From positions 121,132 to 185,131 of the forward strand of contig PTEX01000234.1 in assembly GCA_003342815.1 (NCBI GenBank): a stretch of 64,000 bases of DNA. Direction: 5' to 3'. This stretch comes from Eudromia elegans (Eukaryota; Chordata; Aves; Tinamiformes; Tinamidae). Shown one piece after another: positions 1-12,312 of this stretch (position 1 is the stretch's first letter; each line of letters begins with the position of its first letter). The notes under the pieces are model-generated. The model worked only from the letters and a program-made list of their open reading frames with translations, searched no databases and was not told where the DNA came from. Made by a program: the position numbers and the translations under genes.

Positions 1-222
1 GTCTTTATTCCCACTCCCGCAGGCGCCGGCGGGCGGGGCCGCGCCCGCTCCCGCGGCGCCGCCATAGGCCGCGCGAGCCGCGGGCGGGACCCGCCTCGCT
101 GAATATGCATGAGGCTGGCGGCCAATGGGCGTGCGCCGCCTCCTCGGGCGCCGCCCCCCGGCGCCGAGCCCCCTGCCGGGGCTGTGCGCAGGCCGAGGGC
201 CCATGTCGCGTGAGGGTGTCCG
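1..222 (+). promoter_or_regulatory. CpG-rich promoter-like element at the window edge
   Basis: The first 220 bases are extremely GC- and CpG-rich and drop sharply to AT-rich DNA. A GC box (GGGCGGGGCC) lies at 31-40, an octamer-like ATATGCAT at 103-110 and a CCAAT box at 122-126. There is no TATA box. A good splice donor, CCG followed by GTGAGG, ends the block at 222/223, so a transcription start near 150-200 with a short first exon on the + strand is plausible. CpG promoters are often bidirectional, and the minus side is cut by the window edge. By position it could be a distal ANXA11 promoter, because mammalian ANXA11 has widely spaced 5' noncoding exons, or it could serve another transcript. 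The assignment to a gene is inference. Confidence 0.6.
203..222 (+). other. Candidate first coding segment of an unassigned transcript
   Basis: An ATG at 203 is followed by six codons and then two bases before the GTGAGG donor at 223. The start context is weak, with C at -3. It is of interest only because the leftover two bases put it in phase with the single open frame of the exon-like segment at 4464-4624. An earlier ATG at 109 opens a proline-rich frame that stops at 211-213, and an ATG at 105 leads to a phase in which the next segment is closed. No protein family is recognised. Confidence 0.2.
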
Positions 223-3200
223 GTGAGGATGTTCCCATGCGCTATGGGGGTGTTCCCATGTGTTCCTCTGTGTGTGTGTGTCTTGCATGTTCACTTCTGT
301 GGGCCTTTCACACCGGCTGACTCTCTCCAAGGACTTCTTTTTCCCCTCTTCCTGAAGAAGAAACACCCGCTAAGCCCTTCTGAGGGCTTCTTGCCAGTCT
401 GTCCCAGGTTGTTTTTAACCGCGAGCGTCTGGTCCGCCCACCCTCCTTCTGCTTGCTGGCGCGAGGAATTCATAATATGAGGTCTCCTCTCGTTATATCT
501 CTGTCAGAGCTCCAGGTTTACGAAAGGCTGTCTGGCTGTTGAGGCCGTGCCAAGCCCTGCGGAGTTCGGGTTTCCCAAATAAGGCAGGCGAGCGGCGCGA
601 TGTTCCCTTTGAAATCCATCTAGGTAGCCTGGGCTCCGGCTCCCGGGGAGCCTCGCTGCAGCTGGATACACTGGGATGCAGCTGAGGAGGCCTTTTAAGG
701 AGGCGGGAGCACAAAGGAGGATGATGGATGATTCCTCTTTTAGGAAAGAGATGGAGTGGGAAAGCTGGTAATTACAGTTCATAAACTCTTCCCCGCGCCG
801 AGCAAAGGTTGTAGCCGTTTGGTACAAGTGCTGTGACAGGGACTAGGGGTTTCCTTTTTAAAGCCAGGGGAACTCAGAGGAGGTAACTATGAAAAACCTG
901 AGCAAAACTCTGCTGGCTCTTCTGTGAGTTAAAGGAGGAAGGAGATTAATGTGTTTGTCCAGTATGATCTTAAAAAAGTGCTTTCCTTTCACACATAACT
1001 AAAGTTCCACCCGGCCTTTGAGACATCAAAGTTGGCACCTAGGTTTGCTGTTATGAGCCGTGCACGCTCTGCTAAGACGGGAGAAAAAAAAACTCTTCTG
1101 AAAAGGCACCATTACAAGCAATACAAAATGCAGGTCAGCGTGCGCACAGCAGAAAACACTATTAAGTTGTCAGCTTCAAACACGGAAGATGGATGCATCT
1201 CACTCTGGGGAGAAGGAACTTAACCGCACGGCTATCTGCTTGCAGAAATTTGAGGGAAGATGCAGCCTGTAAGCTTCAGAGCTCTAGAGCAAGGACAAGA
1301 CTGGAGCACCAGAGTAAAATATGCAAATATACTTAAAATGAGAAAAATCCTTACAGTGTGAATGGGATTTGCTTATTTATAAGCTCTCTCAGTTTTCAAG
1401 CGCTTGGAACACAAGCAAATATATGCATATCAACATATATTTGGAACAAGCTGCATTGGTGGACAGTGCCTCTGTAGGTGTTTGCAGCAAGGGTCATGTT
1501 AACCGGAAAAATAAATCAAATTGCACCCCAAACTGATGCAGCTGTGTAAGGTATTTAAACAGACAAAAATGGGATCCAGGCATAAAAACTTAATAAATTA
1601 TGGATGAGGATTTTCACGGAGCCTGGCAATAAATGGAAGAGGAAAACAAAAATAAAAGAACGAAAGAACCCAGGCCATATTTCATGATCTTGCCTGTCTG
1701 GCAGATAGCGATGGTAAGGTCAGGACACGGTAGAAAGTCCAGGAGGAGGAGCTAAGCTGCAAGTGCTTACTTTGTTGCTGTGGACTGCTTTTGTGGACAT
1801 GCCAATTCCTTCCTAAAAGACGATTGTTAGTTGTATTACTTCCCTCCTTTGCTTGATTTTTAAAGGTCAGGTTTTTGTTTATTGACAGCTCTACTGTTTG
1901 TTCTGTTTAGGAAGATACTGGGAAGCGAGCGGGAGTGCTGAACACGTGGATACCCTAATATGGCTTTTGCAGTAATATATGTTAAATGTAGAGGAACTGA
2001 GGTGATAACAGCGCTTCAGGAGAAGAGATTTGGGTATGTTTTGATACTTTATTTCCAAACTGAACATTGCCCTGGTGCTGGCTGGTTGGCTTGCTTGCTT
2101 TCATTACGCAACCTTGTGCAATGGGTCAAGGGAAAGGGAAGACTGGAGAATATTTGTTTCATCAGCTGTGTTAGGAAGTGCACAAACTACCCAAGGTTTC
2201 AGGGGTCTCATGGATTCAAACACCGTGGTTTCTTTGCTTATAATTTTCCCTTGATGATAGCCATGGTAGCTACTATCTGGTAAGCTCAGAGAGAAATGAA
2301 TAAGGTGAATAGATTCTTTATTTAGCACAGCAAGGAAGGAAGGGACTGTATATGGCTCAGCTATGAATAGCTTAGCCAAAGACCACTCCCTCTTTTGGAG
2401 ATCCTATTGTCATCCTGGTTTCTTTTTGCATTTTCTTCTGGAAAACACTTTCAAGGCAGTTTTCCTCTCTTCCTGAGCTGAATACTGCTCTTAGCTTAGC
2501 AAATGCTGGTAGCATGCCTGCGTCTGCCTGGTTGTGTTCAAGATGGGGATTTTTTTTCATCGTGTGGTTCTTTTTTCTTCTCTTCTAGAAATCATAGCTT
2601 TGTGATGAGGAGATTGGTTCAAATGGTCACTTAACAGACATATCACGGTAGTGAAAAAAGTTATTGAGCCTGTTGGCCTCTGAAATCTTTCGGGCAGAGC
2701 CATCCAATGAGACAGCCTGAATAATGTCTTCAGACAGAGTCACAGGTCCTACTGACTATGTATGGGTGGAGCAAAAGCAACGTCAGCTCTATGGACTATT
2801 AATCAGTCCTACAGTGCTGAAACAGTTCATTACTTATCCTCCTGGTCACCCTCATGAGTAGAGACTATGAAGACAAAACAAAAAACAAACAAACAAAATT
2901 CTGCAAATGTAACATAAGACTTTAAATGATCTGAATGGATTAAATGAATGATTCAAGTTTTGAATGAAGTCAGTGGCAAACACAGAGATGGGATTGAAGG
3001 TCTCCATTCCACTGCTTTTCCCTAAACAGGAGGTAATAATCATTTGATTGACTCAAAAGGTCTTTCCAACTGCTCACACAACCTTAGTGAGCAGGACCTC
3101 TTGTGGCTGCTCTCTTCCTGGGGAACCTCTGGAGGAGCAAGGTCGCATCCATTTCAGTACTTGCCAGGACCTGCCCTATCAGTTAGTTAATGTAGTCATG

Positions 3201-4463
3201 TCCTTGCTTTCCGTGTTCAGACCTTTAAGTGGTGTCAACTCTTGAACCGTGCTGTCCTACGTGATTGACTTTCTGATACTCCATACTTTTAAAATGAATG
3301 TGCTGTAATAGCAGATATGATGTTGTCAGGATTCTCATACATCCAAACAGCTCTGTCTGAATTGCCACCTTCTAGGTTAGATGGAGTTCCAAAAAGAGGA
3401 TAGGAGGAATACAGTGAGACTACAGATATCATGTAAGCTGAATTCACCACTGGATTCCCAGTTTTTTATAATCTAGATAAACATAACTTTGCTGCAGTGT
3501 AGCTAGAATATGCCAGATAATTCATTTTCATGTACAGCAGCAGAGGTTTTTATTTTACTATGAAATAATTTAGCTATGCTATGGGAATGGCATGTGAACA
3601 CTGCTCAAATTATGAGAAGGCATTTCCAGCAAAGTTGTAAACTGTAAAACCACATCTATACCATTTCTGAATTCTGGACACTATAGTTATAGACTTACAG
3701 ACTATGTAGATGCAATATATCTTCTCGTGTAAATGAAATACAGCATAAACCAAAGTTTGTAAAAGTGAGATTAGGAAGCACACACATATATTTATATCAC
3801 ATTGTGTATTTTTGTAAGTATCTGAGAGCTCATTTGCGCTGCTGCCCAAGTGCAAGAGTCAAAATTCCTTCTTTCTTCCTCCAGGAGGTGACTTATAACT
3901 CCTTATAACTCTGCTATACCTTTGACATGAAAAGTTCTGGAAATGGGTAAATAGATGGAGAAAGGAAGGCAGCTGCCACAGAACTCTTTTTTCTTCATTG
4001 AGGAGTTAGGTGGATAGCTGATTTGTCACTATGGATAAATTTTCCTGGAGGGACAAAGTGGAAAAGAAAACTCCCTGGTTTGATCTCACGAGCTGGGACA
4101 GACAGCATGACAGTGACATCCTGCAATCACGTTTGAATTCTGTCATTCTTCATTGGACCACCAATGACTAAAGTGTATAAACCTAAAATATCCTTTTGTA
4201 GCTCTCACTTTATACATTCTCAGAAGTAGCCAAATATACTCAAATACACAGATGCAAGTAGTTCTATTAGAGAAACTGGTTTGCATTTGTATCGCTTGGC
4301 AAACCTTCCTGTAGGCTTTTTAGTTGTTGCACTGGCTTCTAGAGTGTTTTGTTTATTCTTTAATAAAAGGTAGTGTATTCTTGTCTCTAGTATCGATTTA
4401 ACAGTTTTCAATCAATGGCTTAGCTTCGCCCTTTTACCCTGTCTTTTCTCTTGCTTGCTCCAG
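223..4463. other. AT-rich non-coding DNA, probably intron
   Basis: I see no gene, RNA gene or intact repeat here. The open stretches are short, differ in composition from coding DNA and match no family I recognise. If the exon candidates at 203-222 and 4464-4624 are real, this is their intron. Confidence 0.5.
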
Positions 4464-4624
4464 GAATCTGAGAGAGCACAAGGGAGGTAAAAGACAGAGG
4501 AAAGAAGCAGAGCAGAACAGTTTGGAGAGAGGAGAACCAGGAAGAGATGCAGCCTTTGCCCCTCTGGAAGTGTCTGCCTTGGAACTGCTGCTCATGGTGA
4601 CATCAGCACTCACAGAAATAGTGG
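4464..4624 (+). other. Candidate purine-rich internal exon (161 bp)
   Basis: A long pyrimidine tract ending CTTGCTTGCTCCAG precedes 4464, and the donor GTGG|GTAAGTAG follows 4624. The segment is rich in GAG/GAA purine runs of the kind that act as exonic splicing enhancers. Only one of its three frames is open: one base, 53 codons, one base. It would encode a basic/acidic N-terminal half (Lys, Arg, Glu) followed by a hydrophobic stretch rich in Leu, Val, Met and Thr. That frame continues in phase from the ATG at 203. It may equally be a noncoding 5' exon of ANXA11 or a lncRNA exon. I do not recognise the protein. Confidence 0.4.
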
Positions 4625-7600
4625 GTAAGTAGAATACTGTGGCTTACTGTCACTCGGGTATTCTCCTAACCTGCCTTATACTGTAGGAGATTTTTCACTA
4701 AGGGTGTTTTTTAAATGTCCTCAGTGCCTTGTAAATGACTACCAAAAGAAGAAGGTGTGTGCTGATGTTAAATGCATATATGGGTGTTAAAGCATGCAAT
4801 AAAAATGTTGAAATAGCGGTCTGAGAAGGGAAGGAGATGGCTCTTTTTCTGACAATGGGTGTAAGCTTGCTGTGTTTGTGTGCTTGTGAGAGTGAGGCTT
4901 CAAGGAAATAAATTAGAACAACATCAGAGAGGAGAAGACAATGACAGAGATTAAGATGGAATTAAAAAGTTAATTAGTGGAAAAGGTTAATTAGTGGACG
5001 ATATAGGTCAACGGTGGATAGAGGAGATGAGGAGAGCTGTTGAAGGCTGGTGGGACCTGTTGAAGGAGTAAATGAGAACTGGACTGCGAAGCTGCTTTTG
5101 GTGGAAGTACTGATTGATCTTAAGCCAGCGCAGGTCAGGAAGGTGCTTAATTCAGCTAAAGGCAAAAGATGAACTTCTACTAAGCTATGTTTTTGTTGTT
5201 TCTTCACTATAAGCCTTAATAAGAAAGGCAGAGTCATAGAGGAGATTACAGTAAACAAAGGAACCAGAATAAATAGGTACTCAGTCCTTAAGGGAAAATA
5301 TGCCTTACTCTTTTTGTGTAGAACTTGATTTTTTTAATGATGTTTTTCTGGAGAGTCTTTTTCATACCTACTAACCTGCACCTGTGTTTTTACTCTCTGT
5401 TGACCTAGACATTACTGCAGACCCCTTGCAATGCACTTGCTAAGATCAGTACCAATCAACACATAGTGACCTGGCCCTTCTCCCGTTTGCTTAGGTGAGT
5501 AATTTGGCGTAAGGGTCTAAGCAAACCTACTTGTGTCGAGAGTCTGAATGTGGCAGTGCCATTCACCACCTGGTCCTGTGAGGATGGGATTAGCCAAGCA
5601 TAGCATTAACACTAATAACTTGTTGAAGGAAATGTAAAAAATGAAAGCTGAGAAAGTCTTCAAGAGTGTATTGCTCCAAAATGAATTTTCCTATGTTTCT
5701 GCTTTATGGAATGTCATATTTGCTAAGAAATGTGAAGAACCAGTGAATAGAAACAGTATTCCTTGAGAAACTAGAAGACAAGTTTGTAGCTTGTTTTTCT
5801 TGCTTTTAATTACAGAAGAGGGAATAGACATGGTGTAATAGACAAAAATGTTAAGATGGGGTCAACCGCAGAGCATATACCTGACTGTGTAGCTGAGGAA
5901 ATGCATTCTCCAGTCCTATATCCTGCAACACACATCCAAATCACCATTTCTGGCACAGTGTCTTTGACAGTGAAGACATACAGAAGGCAGGAGAAAAAAA
6001 AAGTTCATATCCATTTATACTTCCAGAGGTACTACTTAAAAGCATGTCAAAACTGAATTGCTGTAGTAAGCAGGGACATTGGGACACTGATGGATATACC
6101 ACTATAATCCTAATACTAACATTTCAGAACATAGGAAAGAAGTCTTACATTTATTTATGCTGTAAAAGCATAAATGATACATGTAGAAAATTACATTTCA
6201 CATCTCTTTCTATAGTGGCTCCCCTTGGCACTGGTCACCTTTTATGCCTGTAAATGAAACCTCTCTCAGGAAATTGTGTCTAGCTCACCAGCACTAATGC
6301 TGTGCTGAGAATGTCAAATACACTGTTTGTTCTTACCATTGCCAAATTCTGTTCCTAACGAGTAGCAAACTTATGTATTGTGTGCATCAAAAATATTGTT
6401 ACTGTCCCTCAGCAAAGTGTTTAATGAATGGATAGGTCTCTGAAAAGGGAAAAACTTTTAGTTACATACCAAAAAAAATTGCTGTGGAACTTGAAACTTG
6501 GTATATATGAGAACATAAAGTAATTATGGAACCTTTTCACTCTAGTTTGTTTCTATTTAGTCACTACTGAATTTTAAATCAAAGATGTGCTGGAGAGTAA
6601 GTGCTCAGCTGCTTTTGAATTGTCCCTATTCATCTCTTGCTCCTTGGGTTCAGAGGAAAGGAGAATTAATTAAAAAATGCTTTAAAATATTGCTAAAATA
6701 CATTATTATCCTCTCTTTTGGGAGTCAAAAACACCGTCATTGCAGATGACTTCCAGAGAACCTGATACAACTTATGTTTTGCTATTGAGAAAGCAGAGGT
6801 ACAGGGAGTTGTCCTTTATGGGTGACAGCCAGAGAGGTCTTGAACAATGGTAGCTTCTGTAGAAAATGTTCCTGTGTTCTGGTCCAGTGTTGGTGTAATA
6901 TGCCCATTATTTTGCACCCAGTGTGAACATGTGTATTTTGAATATATTTATCTCGAACTATAGGGAAGTGCAGAAGATAAACAACTTCTAGACTGAGGAA
7001 CAGCATAAAAGGGGTTATATTTTTCAGTCAGATTCTTTCTAGGTCATCAGTGACTTGAATGAAGATGTCGGTATCCTGCATGTGTTTTCCTATCTTGCCA
7101 GATGTCTTAAGGTGAGATAAGAAGATTCATGCAACCAGAGGAGGCTTATCTCTATTGGGGGGTTGTATATAAGCCAAAAAAAAAAAAAAAAGTCACTTTT
7201 TCTTTCTTGGCAAATAGAATGCTACTAAGAAGTTTCATTTGGCTTAAAATTTTGCATGTGGAATAAGGAATATAGCAACGTATTAGAAGTAATATTTACA
7301 CTTTAACTTATTTTATTTTTTTTCCCAGAGGGGATGATCTGTAAATAAGACAGTGCTGCAAATGCTGATGCAATTATAATGCTGAAGAGTCTTTTAACGG
7401 GAACCGACAAGTATCCCTAATAAAATGTAGTGGTTTGGTTTTGATTTGTGGTTAGCTGTGACTGGAGTGTCAGCTGGAGGTGCAATTTGCAGAAATGCTT
7501 CCAAAATAATGATTAATTTTCAGTTCTAGTTGGACAGCTTGAACTGGGTTCAGGCTTGGTTCAGCACTCTGCTTAAGTAAAACCTGTATCTCATAGTGTT

Positions 7601-10600
7601 TTTGTACTTCAAAGATTCTCTTGTTCTTTCCCTCGTCATAGTTACATGATTGTAATTCTTTCATAAAGAATGTCTCTAGAAAGCCAAGAAAAAAATAATT
7701 CATGCCATACTCCCCAAAGATCTGTTTTCTGGATAGCTAGCAGGGGACTTAGGTTACATTGGGACATTTTTAAATTGACAGTCACACTTTTAAAATGAAT
7801 AATTGCTTTTGATAGTAATAGCAGCCAGTCTGCAAGGACTTAAAAATTCCACCGATTTACCCAGAGGTATAGCTTAGTCTCCCTGGAATCCAGAATGTAT
7901 TTTTAATCTGACTATTATGGCTCCATTGTACCTGCATATTCCGTCGAAAGCTTGCAAACCGTTCAATTTAGAATGCAGTAGAAATGAGAGAGTCATATAT
8001 CTTGCTTGGGTTTCTTATTTTTTTGGCTTGTAGCAATTCCCAGAGATTGGGGGAAAAGGCCTCACTTTTTCAGTACTCTTTCCTTAAACATCCACTTTCC
8101 CTTACCAAATCCTTCCTTATCAGTGAGCTCCCTGCTCTCTCTCTTGGCCTCTAACAATGTGGGTACTTTAGTTCGAAGGTCTATTTGGGGCCCAGCTCCA
8201 TTGGAAGGGGTGTATACGGTTATATCTACATAAGCAAGTGAGTCCTGTGGCCTGAGAGCAGTGAATTTGTAAAGGAAAAGCAAGGGACCTGGCACCCATG
8301 CTCTGCGCGAGTCAGTGTTTTTCTCCTTGCAATGGTATCTAGTCTTGCCAGCAAGACTGCCCCTTAGCAGTCAGAACACAGTTTAGCACAGAAATGTGTT
8401 CAGAGCCTGTCTGTGTTCTGAGATGGGAACGAGACCGGGACAAGGGGAAGGAAACTGTTCCTGATCTGGGCTAAAGCAGTAATGTAGATGTGCTGGAGGT
8501 GTTCCCAGCTGAGCACAGAACCTGAGGTTGATTTCTACTCTGGGTTCTCTGCTTGTTCTTGAGAGAGAACTAAGAAAATGAAGCCTACTAATACTTTTGT
8601 GTTGGTCCTGGGATTGAAGGTGAATTTCTGCCTTTTCTCTCCCCATCCATCTAGCTGTCCTCATGTGTGTGGGGGTTGGTTTCCAGTTAGGTAGTTTTTG
8701 ATGTTCTATTTCTCCTCTGTGGAGGTATGAACGCATTACTGGTGGTGCAGTTGCAAAACGTTTTCATGTGGTGATCCCCTGTGCAGTTTTTCATCACTCA
8801 TACTTGTGTTTTATGCCAGTTTTCCACTATGTAGCCCATTTAGCCTTTCTGTGTGGCATCCAAAACAATTCATGAATAGTGACCTGATTTAGTTTTGATA
8901 ATTACTTACTTGCTTGGCATAGGATCAAGGCTGTGTTATTTGATACAAAACACCCAACAGCCATCACGTCGGGGTTTTATTTGTGGTGTTGGCCAAGTTT
9001 CAGCCAGCAAGGGAAGAAAAAAATGTCCCAAAATTATCATAATCTCTCCAGGTTATAGAAATAACGTTTTTCTTTAATAAGCCTCAACTGAAAGTTACTC
9101 TAGAATTACTAAGTGTTTTACTGATATTAAATAAGGATGAGTTGACATCCTTTGAAATTAAACCGACGCAGGGGGTATATAAATTCAGAGCAACTAAAAA
9201 ACTTGACCATGGAAAAAAGTGAACCCATAGCGAGCAGAGCTAGCCAAAGCTGTGACCTAGAATTCCTCACTCCAACCACATAACTAAACCACATAGCAAT
9301 AATTTGATGAGAGTGCTTTGACAATGGGCACTCTGGAAATACATTCTCCTGGCTGAAAAAATGCTCTACATTTGGGATGCAAAGAACTATCTCATCTTTT
9401 GCTCTGAAAGTAAAAGAATGATTTTTTTAAAAAAACCTAGACTATCATTCCACTCCTGAAATAAATTTGCCCCACTGAATTTTCTCCAGTGTAGAGGGCT
9501 ATCTAAAATCTAAACATGTTAAGAATAATTCTTTATTCTCTTATTGTTTACTTCCGAGTTAGTTTCTGCCTTTTCCTAATGAGCTGACTTAGCTGCTAAG
9601 GATCCTGGCACTCCCTGGGGCCTCTGAGCAAGACAGTCTCTTGAACCGTTTCCTTTACTGTGTTTTGCAACACGGACTTTAGGGGAATAGTTTTCACTGT
9701 TTATTGGAACTGGGATTAAGAATGGCTGTGGTTGGAGTGAGACGCACTACTGGAGAACTGTAAAAGCCTTGGTTTAAGTTATTCCTTTCTTTTCACACTG
9801 TTTAGACAGCGCTGTAAAGTTGCCCTCCTGTTAAGAGTGAGAAACAACAGCACTGCAAAGCAGTGACTTTAAAGAACCTGGCTGCCTTTTGGCACCTTGT
9901 TGTTTTGGTGGCGCTTTCTTTAAAACCTTAAGCCTACTCCCTGTTTGTCTGAGGCATACTTGTGGGAAAGAGATATAATGCACTTCCTTTTCCTCTGAGG
10001 ACCAGCTATGTCTGTACAGTCAGCAAATTAAACATTTTAATCTAAAGCTGATGCCCTTTCAAGCTAACCTGATCACTGAGTGAGGGTAATGAATACCAAA
10101 GCTTTCAACGGCGGTTTTGGATCTCTGCAGCAATTTGGATTTGTTTGGCTACGTGTATGTTTGTGGTTTTTAAGTGTCTACCCAGGCTCTAAAGTTCCAA
10201 GTGTAAGCTAACAATTTATTACAAGCTTTGCACTTCAAACATTTTTTTCATTTAAAGCTCTACTGTTACTGCCCAACTTTTCCCCTTGCTGCAAGGTAAG
10301 CATAGGGTAGACTGGATGTGGATATTGTTTTGAGGTTGTTTTTGTGGTTGTGTGGTTGGTTTTTTTCTGAGAGATATTGTTAAGATAAAGAAATTCCTAG
10401 TTTATGGCAAGTGCTTTGTTTGCAAACCCTTTTGCTGCATCTTATCTGGAATATCTCCAGTTTCTTTTCTTTTTTCTCCTATCCATTGGCTGATTGTAGC
10501 AGATTTCCAGGACTAATAACCAACCCATTCTTCTAACAAGAGGAAGGCTCTGGGTTTGCCATAATTGCTCTTAGCATCCTGACTTTACCTGGAGAGCTTC

Positions 10601-10942
10601 CATCTCCTGGAATGAATCCAGTGTCTGCTCTGCAAACCACAGTACATAGCTTTGGTTGTTAGAGCAACTGAAATTTTACTTTCTTAGATGTATCTGTATA
10701 AGAGTTTAAGCCTTCCAGTGCTTACTAATATATGAAACAGTTATTTAATTATATACTTGATTCCTGTTAATGTATTCATTAAGAAATTATGTTTTACAAG
10801 CTTGGTAAAACATTTCTTTAGTATACCTAGGATTTGTTTTTTCATATCATAATACTTTAAGTGTTTCTAGCGTATTTCAATACAAGACAGCACAGAATAT
10901 ACTTTTCCTATTGATTCTTCTTAGTCTCCCACTTCTCTTTAG
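4625..10942. other. AT-rich non-coding DNA, probably intron
   Basis: No gene or recognisable transposable element is visible. A run of sixteen A lies at 7176-7191. Several isolated splice-like motifs occur, for example a donor at about 10296, but they do not pair into convincing exons. Confidence 0.5.
7176..7191. repeat. Poly(A) tract
   Basis: Sixteen consecutive A residues in AT-rich non-coding DNA. No attached SINE or LINE body is recognisable. Confidence 0.9.
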
Positions 10943-10985
10943 ATGAGAGTTGTTTTATTTATTTCTTTACTATAACAGATTTAGT
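10943..10985 (+). other. Candidate small exon (43 bp), weak
   Basis: The acceptor CTCCCACTTCTCTTTAG precedes the segment and the strong donor GTAAGTAT follows it. Only the frame starting after two bases was followed here. It is open for 13 codons and leaves two bases, which joins in phase with the end of 4464-4624 and the start of 19720-19765. The segment is very T-rich and contains a second internal acceptor, so it could be just the pyrimidine tract of a different splice site. It was picked partly because it fits. Confidence 0.2.
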
Positions 10986-12186
10986 GTAAGTATTTCCAGA
11001 TTTGTGTTTGCAACTGCTGTTTTGAGAACAATGGCATCTTTGAAATCCCCAGCAAAAACTGCTGTGGAGTTGAAAAACTTGTTACAATTTTAGAGAGGAG
11101 CAAAACTGACAGTTTATGTCTAAAACCAGGAGTTTGAAAAATATGCATTTATAAATTGCTAAAAGTATCAGTTTTATTTTCTCCACAGCTAGAACCCTTC
11201 AATGTACCTAAAGAAGTTACAGCAGTGTATCTCTGGTCGTAAAGGGATGCATGCTAAATGGGCTCTTCCCTTTCTCTTTTTATCTAGAAAGGCAGAAATT
11301 TCTTGCTTCTTTTTATTTGATTTAGAAATACAAATTACTTACATTTATAAACAGAAAACAAAACCAAAAACAGTTAGATTATAAATCAGCTATATGATGT
11401 GGAAAATGATTTTTTGGTGTCAGCACCATGTACAGTGGACCTCTGATGAATGATTGGTGCTGTTTCTATGGTGCTGCTACTCTGCAAGATGTTTAAATCG
11501 TTGTGTGTTTGTCATGTCTGCGATTTTGAGTGGGTTTCACCTCAACACCAGAAAATGTCTGAGCTGATATTATTAGATAGATTTGCAGTAAAGATCAGGA
11601 TTTCATAACATTGGATATCTTCTATGCACTTTGGATAACTAGTATGATGGGAAAAAACTGTCTTCACCTACCTCACATGGATATTACTTTCTGTAAGGAA
11701 ATGCAAGACACAGGAACAGTCTCTGGAAAAACTTGAGTTTGCAGAACTCCTTCTGGCTATTTTCCCATTCTCTATTGTATGCTCTAACTTCTCCACTTCT
11801 TTGGGGAATTTGTTTTCATTGTTGTGCCTGTAAATCTTCTCATTCTTCCAAAGGAGCTAGAAAAACTGAGAATTTTGAATATGTCAGCTGCTGAAGCATC
11901 TTCTTGGAAATGAATCTTTGCAAAGTGTGCTACTGCTCAGATTAGGAAGGGCTGCATTGTTGCTTAGAGAGCTCCCATAAATGCCGTATTGAAGCAGCTC
12001 ATAAAACAGTGGACACTGGGAAGGAATTTAACAGTGATCCATTTATTTCTTAGGATACTTCTGAAGTCTTTGTCTGTTTTTCTGTTTCTAAACAATGAAT
12101 CAATACACAGAAAAGTCAGAATTTTGAAGAAAAAGCACTGGTGTGCATCTTGTGGCTATGGCAAGAGATGGAAGTTGTTCAGCCTT

Positions 12187-12312
12187 CACAGAATCATGGA
12201 ATCACAGAATGACTGAGGTTGGAAGAGACCTCTAGAGATCACTTAGTCCAACCCCACTCCTCAGGCAGGGACTCCTGCAGCACGTGGCACAGGGTGGCAT
12301 CCAGCCTTGGCA
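12187..12312 (-). mobile_element. CR1 LINE fragment, 3' end, 5'-truncated
   Basis: The sequence begins with the reverse complement of the avian CR1 tail (AGAATCATGGAATCACAGAA) and continues with the typical GTTGGAAGAGACCTCTAGAG and TAGTCCAACCCCACTCC blocks, then a degraded CATCCAGCCTTGG block. The element therefore reads on the minus strand with its 3' end at the left. About 125 bp remain and no ORF2 sequence survives. Severe 5' truncation is usual for CR1. It is one of the clearest signs that the DNA is avian. Confidence 0.92.
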